Source: Alnus glutinosa
Taxonomy: Eukaryota; Streptophyta; Magnoliopsida; Fagales; Betulaceae
Direction of reading: 5' to 3'
NCBI RefSeq assembly: GCF_958979055.1
Contig: NC_084888.1
Span: 6,495,501-6,559,500, forward strand
DNA: 64,000 nt
Both the position numbers and the translations under genes were made by a program. The notes under the pieces were generated by a model. That model made no database searches and was not told the origin of the DNA. It saw only the letters and a program-made list of their open reading frames with translations. Within the stretch, counting starts at the first letter, position 1. Each line of letters starts with the position of its first letter. This document shows positions 58,801 through 64,000 of this stretch, piece by piece.

Positions 58801-61800
58801 CTGTTTCCCTATAAGTTCTTGAATTTTCTTGGTTTTGTGGAAGAATTGTGAGATGTGTGTTTATTAATTTTGCGACCCACTACACAGGGGCGTGGCTAGC
58901 CTCCCCAACTTTGGGGGGGGGGGGGGGGGGGGCAAATTGAAAAAAATAAATAAATTGGAGGGGCCAAAATTAGAAAAAATAAAAAAATTAGGTAAATTTT
59001 TTTTTTTTTTTTTAGAATTATTATTATTTTTTTTGGGGGGGGAGAACCTTGGGGCTTGGGGGGGCCAGGCCCCCCCAAGCTCCTTAGTGGCTCTGCCACT
59101 GCCACTACACTACGCTGTATCAATTGGTATCAGAGCTTAGGTTTTCTTTCCTACCATGGCACGCGGAGGACCATGTGGAGGTGGAAACAAACATGCAAGC
59201 CTTGGTGAAGTGCGTGAGCATGAAGAGATAGCACGTGATAAACAATTGACAGCATGTTTGCAACGATTGGAGGAGCAAGTTGATCGGTTTGGAGATCAAA
59301 TTGGTGCACAAATTAAGGCATTAACCGAACAATTTGCCGCCATGGGTGATGGTAATGGGCGTCCTTGTCAACTAAATCCGCATTATGTGGAGGAGGATAA
59401 TGCGTTTAGCGTTGAGGATGCACGATTTCGACGGAGGGAGGCAAGGATTCGCTGCTTGCTGCCTTGACTGTTATTAACAAACCTCAAATCCATCTACTAA
59501 ATCCATCTCATGTGGAGGAGGAAGATGAATTTGTTGAGGGAAATTCTTTAGTAGATTGGGACTCCCCATCGATCTATGACACCTATAATGACGAAGAAGA
59601 TCTATTGGAGGAGGTAAGTTTTTAGGTTGATACCGAAGAAATTTTTGAAGATAACGATGCCTATCATGTGCTCGAGGAAAGCTCAAAGACGGAAGAATCT
59701 CAATGGGGTCTTGAGAAAATTAATTATGTTGATTTTCTTGGAGTTAAAAATTTTCTGTCAAGTTTTCCCGATCAAAATCTTGATGTTAGAGGAAAATTGT
59801 TTTTTAGTGGGCAAGAAATAATTGGTCATTTTTGAGAAAATTTTATGGAGAGTGAGTTGGAGAGAATAAATAAAAGAAAATTGATTATTTCAAGTTGTTG
59901 TGAAGAATTTCAAAACTACTATTCATAGTCATGTTGTGGTTAGTTGCAAACTATTTCTGTTTTAGTATCAAGTTGTTTTGCTATTGAGAAAGAAGGGATG
60001 AAAGGAATTGATGGGACATCCAAAAGATCGAGGTAAAGATGATTCGAATTTGAGGATTTTGGCTAGATTACGAGCAGGCCAGTCATAATAAAATGACACT
60101 GTATTACTTATCAAAAAAAACAAAACAAAAGTATATTGTAATTCCAATGTCGGTTTAAAAAAATATTGGTGTCGTAGGAAAGCTTATTTCAAAAGGGCTA
60201 CAAATTCATATTTCATGAAGATTTTCGAATTCCAAAGTTTATTAGGCAAAAAATGCCGTCACTAGAAACAAGAAAGTCTATTTCAAAAAGTTCGGTTGAT
60301 GTCTCGGTCGAATCTCGATCGACTGAGATGATCAAGTCCCTTTAGTCTTAATTCCCGAGAGCCTCAGTTGAAGTTCGATTGACCGAGGATGTTTCTCTAG
60401 GTTTTTGGTTGTGCAATGTCAAAGTTCATTAGCCCGAGCTTGAGGCTCGATCGACCGAGATTGCAGTAGGTTATTTTTGTCTTTTGATTTTCTCATGGCT
60501 GCGATCCTATTTCTATTTAAAGCCTCGTAAGGATGGCTTGGCCACCAATTTATGTTTTATTTTATTATTTTATTTTTTATAATATCAATTTTTCAATAAG
60601 ATACACTCTAGGAGTGATTTTTCTTCGGTTTTCCAGCAAATCCTTGAATATTTTTGGTTGTGGAAGAATTGTGAATTGTGTGTTTGTTAATTCTTTTACT
60701 CACTACACTACATGAAGGATTTCAGGGAATCATAAACTCAGAAACTTATATAGGAAACCATGAACTGAAATTTTATTCACATATCCGAGATATGGATATG
60801 CTTACCTCTTTGTTTGGATGCACCAATAAAAAAGGGATCTTTTGCACCTAATCCATGTACTTCACCACTACCTCTGTCTTATCTTATAGCAGAGTGGGAT
60901 GTCTTTATGCTCTTTGTACTGCTGCGATTTTTCTGTCTTGCGTTGCTGATGGGAGTGGGAAAGTTCTCTTTATCTTATATTGGTTATCTTATTTAGAGAC
61001 GGGAAACAGTTGTAAATATTGTTATTTAAAACTTCTGTCGAGTTAAGATTTGCTTGCTCTGATGCATCCAATATTTTTACAACTGTAGAGACTAGAACTG
61101 GTTTATGGGTGGATCTGCTCGCTATGACCAAATACATTGAGAGTGTTTCTTTCTGCCTGTAACCTTTCCCTTTCATTCTTAACTTAGAAATTCTTTTGGA
61201 AGAAAAGAATTTGCATAAAAAAAACAGCACACACAAAGATAAACTGATTACATGGTGCACAACCCATGCTAATATTATGGAACCCAAGGGCGATGAGTTT
61301 TCTTTTTCCCTTTTCCTTTTTTTTGGTCTACCTTGTGAGCATCTGCTGATTTTTCTTGACCATTATTCATGATATGGATATTGTTGTGCACTTTGAGACT
61401 TTGAACATGTTAACATTCTGTTGCATCCAATATTTTAGTCATGGGTTTTTAATTTGGTTGCTGTAAATGGGCGTGTCTTTGTGTAGGTATTAGTGATTCT
61501 AGTCAGTGGTATGCCTTATAATAGGAAACAAATTGCTAAAGTTAATTTTTACGGTGCAAAATCTGAAGTTCATTGGATTTGGCCTTTGCCATGGTATTGC
61601 TTGTGGCGTTTGATTATTACCTGAATGCATACTTTCCTGGGTTGTTCTGCAGATGATCTTCCCCTGGATGTTCGATGAGATTCATGCTTTGAGGCAATTC
61701 AAAGATGTTGCTCATATATTGGCTGAGAAGAAGGATTGGCCTCCACTATATGACGCCACTGTGCTGAATAATAATAAGGTGGGCAGTCTTGATATTCTAG

Positions 61801-62171
61801 TCATTTCTTCTTAAATTGTTTTTGGCTGTAGGAATTTCCAGTGGAGATTCGAAATTTCGAGCAGGCCAATTTTTTTTGTTTATTATATGCCCCCTTTAAT
61901 GATGGAGAAATAAGGTATTTGCATTACTTGGGTTTTGTCTGTTGGTTAATCAAATTATTTCTTTCCATGGTGACAGGTACCTGTTGCAGCTGCTGTTTAT
62001 TTTGATGATATGTTTGTCAACTTCAAGCTGGCCATGGAAACAGCTTCTCAGATAGCAGGGATTAGGCTGTGGATCACCAATGAGTACATGCATTCTGGTC
62101 TGCGCGACGCAGGGGGCCGGGTTTTTGAGCACTTGATGGGAATGTTAAATGGAAAGAAGCCTTTGTTCTGA
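54809..62171 (+). CDS. Prolyl-iminopeptidase-like alpha/beta hydrolase (At3g61540-like)
   Basis: Ten exons: 54809-55139, 56414-56550, 56638-56811, 57211-57447, 57590-57690, 57780-57852, 57943-58011, 58113-58217, 61653-61778, 61977-62171, totalling 1548 bp (515 aa). Family members release N-terminal proline from peptides. Motifs: oxyanion segment GGPG at 126-129, DQRGTG at 155-160, nucleophile elbow GQSYGG with Ser215, a likely catalytic Asp at 461 or 462 (VYFDDMF) and His490 (EYMHSG). The N-terminal roughly 60 residues are Arg/Ser/Ala-rich without acidic residues, suggesting an organelle transit peptide. All introns are GT-AG except intron 2 (56551-56637), which appears to start with GC. Intron 8 is 3.4 kb and holds a nested transposon pair. 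It lies next to the panB-like and PPR loci as in Arabidopsis (from memory). Confidence 0.93.
58885..59101. mobile_element. 217-bp hAT-type MITE nested in LTR1
   Basis: It begins CAGGGGCGTGGCTAGCC and ends GGCTCTGCCACTG; read inward, the ends CAGGGGCGTGGCTA and CAGTGGCAGAGCCA are imperfect inverted repeats. A perfect 8-bp duplication, CCACTACA, flanks it at 58877-58884 and 59102-59109. Long G and T homopolymers make up much of the body. Confidence 0.85.
59156..59467 (+). CDS. Gag-like leader ORF fragment of the LTR element
   Basis: A 103-codon frame starts 19 bp after the primer-binding site: MARGGPCGGGNKHASL, then an amphipathic stretch (QRLEEQVDRFGDQIGAQIKA), as at the N-terminus of many plant Ty3/gypsy Gag proteins. 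It stops after RCLLP, and an acidic out-of-frame continuation (VEEEDEF-like) follows to about 59820. It is a degenerate remnant, not a working Gag. Confidence 0.55.
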   Translation: MARGGPCGGGNKHASLGEVREHEEIARDKQLTACLQRLEEQVDRFGDQIGAQIKALTEQFAAMGDGNGRPCQLNPHYVEEDNAFSVEDARFRRREARIRCLLP

Positions 62172-63526
62172 TCCCCATTTCCGCTCCTAAATTACTACTA
62201 TTATTCGAGTTAAATTTACCCGGTAGCCTATTTCCCTCAATAAATTAAATTAACATGTTCCAATCGGTGGATCAAAAATCATGTCTTTGAGGCACTCTCT
62301 TAAACTGATCAGAGTTCAAGATGAAGCTTGTATATTGTCTTGGAATATCGTTTCAAGATATTGAATTGGCAACCATTGTATATATGGATGCTCTTTATAA
62401 GGTACATTCACAATTTGCAGCTGGACTAGCAAGCAAAGTATCAGAATGTTTAAAGCTGTTGGGCTGTGAGTGTGCTACATTTGAACATATTGAAATATGA
62501 CAAATGCTACACAAACTTGAGTATTTCAAGAGAAATACTTTTGAGAGACTACTGCAGGCTTGTGTATTCTTTTTTCATTGCATGAGATCTCGAAAACGTT
62601 GCTTAAAGAATGGAAGAATTTTATTTTTGTATCACGTAGAATTTAGATATGTAGTACTAGTATTTTTAATGCTGAAAGCAAGAATGAGTAATGCTAGCCA
62701 TATTCTCATTTTACTCCCACCTCCAACCACAATGCGGGAGTTGTTGCGACTACCTCCAATGTCTGTCTCTAGGGTGGTACGGTTGACATTAAAGGTTTGC
62801 TTCGGATGGTTTCATTGGAGAGACGGGACAATTTTTTTTTAGGTTGACACAACATTGTCACATCACACTAAGATATTAATAATTTTTGTTGGGGCTGACA
62901 TGAGAGTAAAGGGTGGGAGCATGCGACACACAATTTCACTACTACACTCTAAATTGCAAATTCCTTGACGTGGCAGAGAAAATCACAATTAGATTTTGAT
63001 GGATCACTCTTGAATTTTGGATTGAGTGGACCGCCACATTAAAGAGCGTGAACTTGAGAGTGTAGGAGTGGGAATAAGAGTGTGTCACTGTGTGTGTAGC
63101 ATTTCTTCTAGTTCTAGTTCTAGTGCAAATGGCTTCACAATAGCCTTTAGACCTTTAATCCTACCCATAGAAAACGGGCCAAACCCATTACTTTAGACCA
63201 CCCAAAATTCCAAAACCCCCCTCCCAAAAAGTCTCAATGGGCCAAGCCCAGTAGTCGAAAGGTAACCAGCAAGCCCGGTTTCTTTGGAAAAAAAAAAGAA
63301 AAAAACAGATCCAAGAGGAAAACCCTCGCTCCCAGTCCTCGCCATTGCCAGTCACTGGCAACCCCTTGCAGGTAGTAAAACCTCTACGCCTCTTTCTTCT
63401 TCCTCCATTTCGCTTTATTATTATTACTCTTTTAAGCTCACCTTAGGGCAATCACACAGCTTCAAGTAAAACAAGAACAAAAATCAAATTACAACCAACC
63501 TTGTGCTTTCCTCAAACAGATCGAGA
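62172..63526. other. Hydrolase 3' flank and mL46 promoter
   Basis: The hydrolase 3' UTR probably extends to about 62450. At about 62680-63115 there are MITE-like ends (GTAATGCTAGCCATATTCTC on the left, and GTGTGTGTAGCATTTCTTC on the right) around GTGGGAG motifs, possibly two overlapping elements. The mL46 promoter and leader occupy the last 250 bp, which include the common plant phrase GGGCCAAGCCCA near 63239. Confidence 0.5.
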
Positions 63527-63995
63527 ATGCAGAGATCGCTAGCGTCGTTCGCTAGGCCGCTCGTAAGAGCGCGAGGGTTCTGCACGAAGCCCGAGAAAAT
63601 CGTGGCGTCCGTACTGTTCGAGCGCTTGCCCGTTGTCATCCCGAAAATCGACCCTGTGGTTTACGCGTTTCAGGAGTTCTCGTAAGTCTCTTTCTGGTCA
63701 TTTTCAATCTTAGTTTTTTGAGCATAGGGACTCTCATATTGGGACTATTTGAGCCTAGCTTGACATGTTAGGAAGACTTAATAACACGATGTGGCCACAA
63801 GTGTTGGGTTAATTTACTTTGTTTCTTCCATTTAGCTGACAAACAGAGGTTTCGGACAGAGAAATGAGAGATTTTGTTCCTTTAACAGTAGCTCATAATG
63901 GGATTTGCTTTTTCTTCTCTTGGGTTTAGGTTTCGTTGGGGACAGCAATATCGACGGAGATATCCAGATGAACTCTTAGACAAGGCTAATTCTAG
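63527..63995 (+). CDS. Mitochondrial large-subunit ribosomal protein mL46, 5' part (cut by right edge)
   Basis: Exon 1 is 63527-63681 and exon 2 is 63930-63995, with GT-AG borders and matching phases; a donor GTAAG follows at 63996, so the gene continues beyond the window. The protein starts MQRSLASFARPLVRARGFCT, a basic Ser/Arg-rich mitochondrial presequence, then KIVASVLFERLPVVIPKIDP, VYAFQEFSFRW and RRRYPDELLDKANSR. This matches the N-terminal region of plant L46 proteins (nudix-fold ribosomal proteins of the mitochondrial 60S-type subunit). The ATG at 63527 is chosen because the in-frame upstream codon at 63503 is GTG. Confidence 0.88.
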
Positions 63996-64000
63996 GTAAG

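Larger units (their letters stand above)
58345..60712 (+). mobile_element. Non-autonomous LTR retrotransposon in hydrolase intron 8
   Basis: Two related LTRs flank a short internal region. LTR2 is about 60009-60712 (TGATGGG...CTACA), preceded by a purine-rich GAAAGAAGGGATGAAAGGAA tract. LTR1 is about 58345-59114, with its start eroded and a hAT-type element inserted near its end. Shared phrases include TTAATTCCCGAGAGCCTCAG and GAGGATGTTTCTCTAGGTTT. The primer-binding site TGGTATCAGAGC (initiator Met tRNA) is at 59125-59136. No protease, reverse transcriptase or integrase is present. LTR divergence is visible by eye, so the insertion is old. Confidence 0.82.

Noticed and set aside
60090..60130. 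A separate LINE insertion in LTR2
   Set aside because: Only the short phrase ATTACTTATC plus an A run is seen, with no body or target duplication; it may be a small indel in the LTR.
62680..63115. Single MITE with clear boundaries
   Set aside because: End-like motifs are visible on both sides, but the arms match only weakly and there may be two overlapping elements, so no firm call was made.

Overview
This window is nuclear DNA of a woody-type eudicot plant. The evidence is AT-rich non-coding sequence, GT-AG introns, plant-only gene families (WRKY, P-type PPR) and dense insertions of LINE, SINE, hAT-like, foldback and Ty3/gypsy elements. A Fagales-like tree is my guess from the repeat flavour; it is not proven.

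Layout. 72-1654 (-) is the 5' part of a TRAIP-like RING E3 ligase that runs off the left edge. 4759-18942 (+) is a complete 24-coding-exon exocyst SEC10 gene (835 aa) whose introns hold a LINE tail, a 944-bp hAT-type element and a decayed LINE reverse-transcriptase fragment. 18943-26317 is intergenic, with a clean tRNA-derived SINE and foldback elements. 26318-27564 (+) is a group IIe WRKY gene (WRKY22/29 type, 332 aa). 27565-36463 is repeat-rich intergenic DNA. 36464-38758 (-) is an intronless 764-aa PPR gene. 40575-43673 (-) is a ketopantoate hydroxymethyltransferase (panB) gene with all five exons and splice sites but several frameshifts. 44122-50613 is a rearranged Tat-like Ty3/gypsy element. 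54809-62171 (+) is a ten-exon prolyl-iminopeptidase-like alpha/beta hydrolase (515 aa), with a nested LTR element plus hAT-type element in intron 8. 63527-63995 (+) is the start of the mitochondrial ribosomal protein mL46 gene, cut by the right edge.

The PPR, panB and alpha/beta-hydrolase order matches, from memory, the Arabidopsis neighbours At3g61520, At3g61530 and At3g61540, so this looks like a conserved block in which panB has decayed (or is mis-assembled) and a retroelement has landed between panB and the hydrolase. The genes otherwise work in unrelated processes: genome maintenance, exocytosis, immune transcription, organelle RNA processing, CoA precursor synthesis, peptide hydrolysis and mitochondrial translation.

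The most interesting part is 44122-50613. TG and CA outer ends and a 5-bp target duplication bracket an integrase-end pol fragment on +, a higher-order 43/86-bp minisatellite, an almost intact spliced antisense gene on -, and a 34-bp perfect inverted repeat at the LTR. LTR pieces lie in opposite orientations, which an ordinary insertion does not explain.
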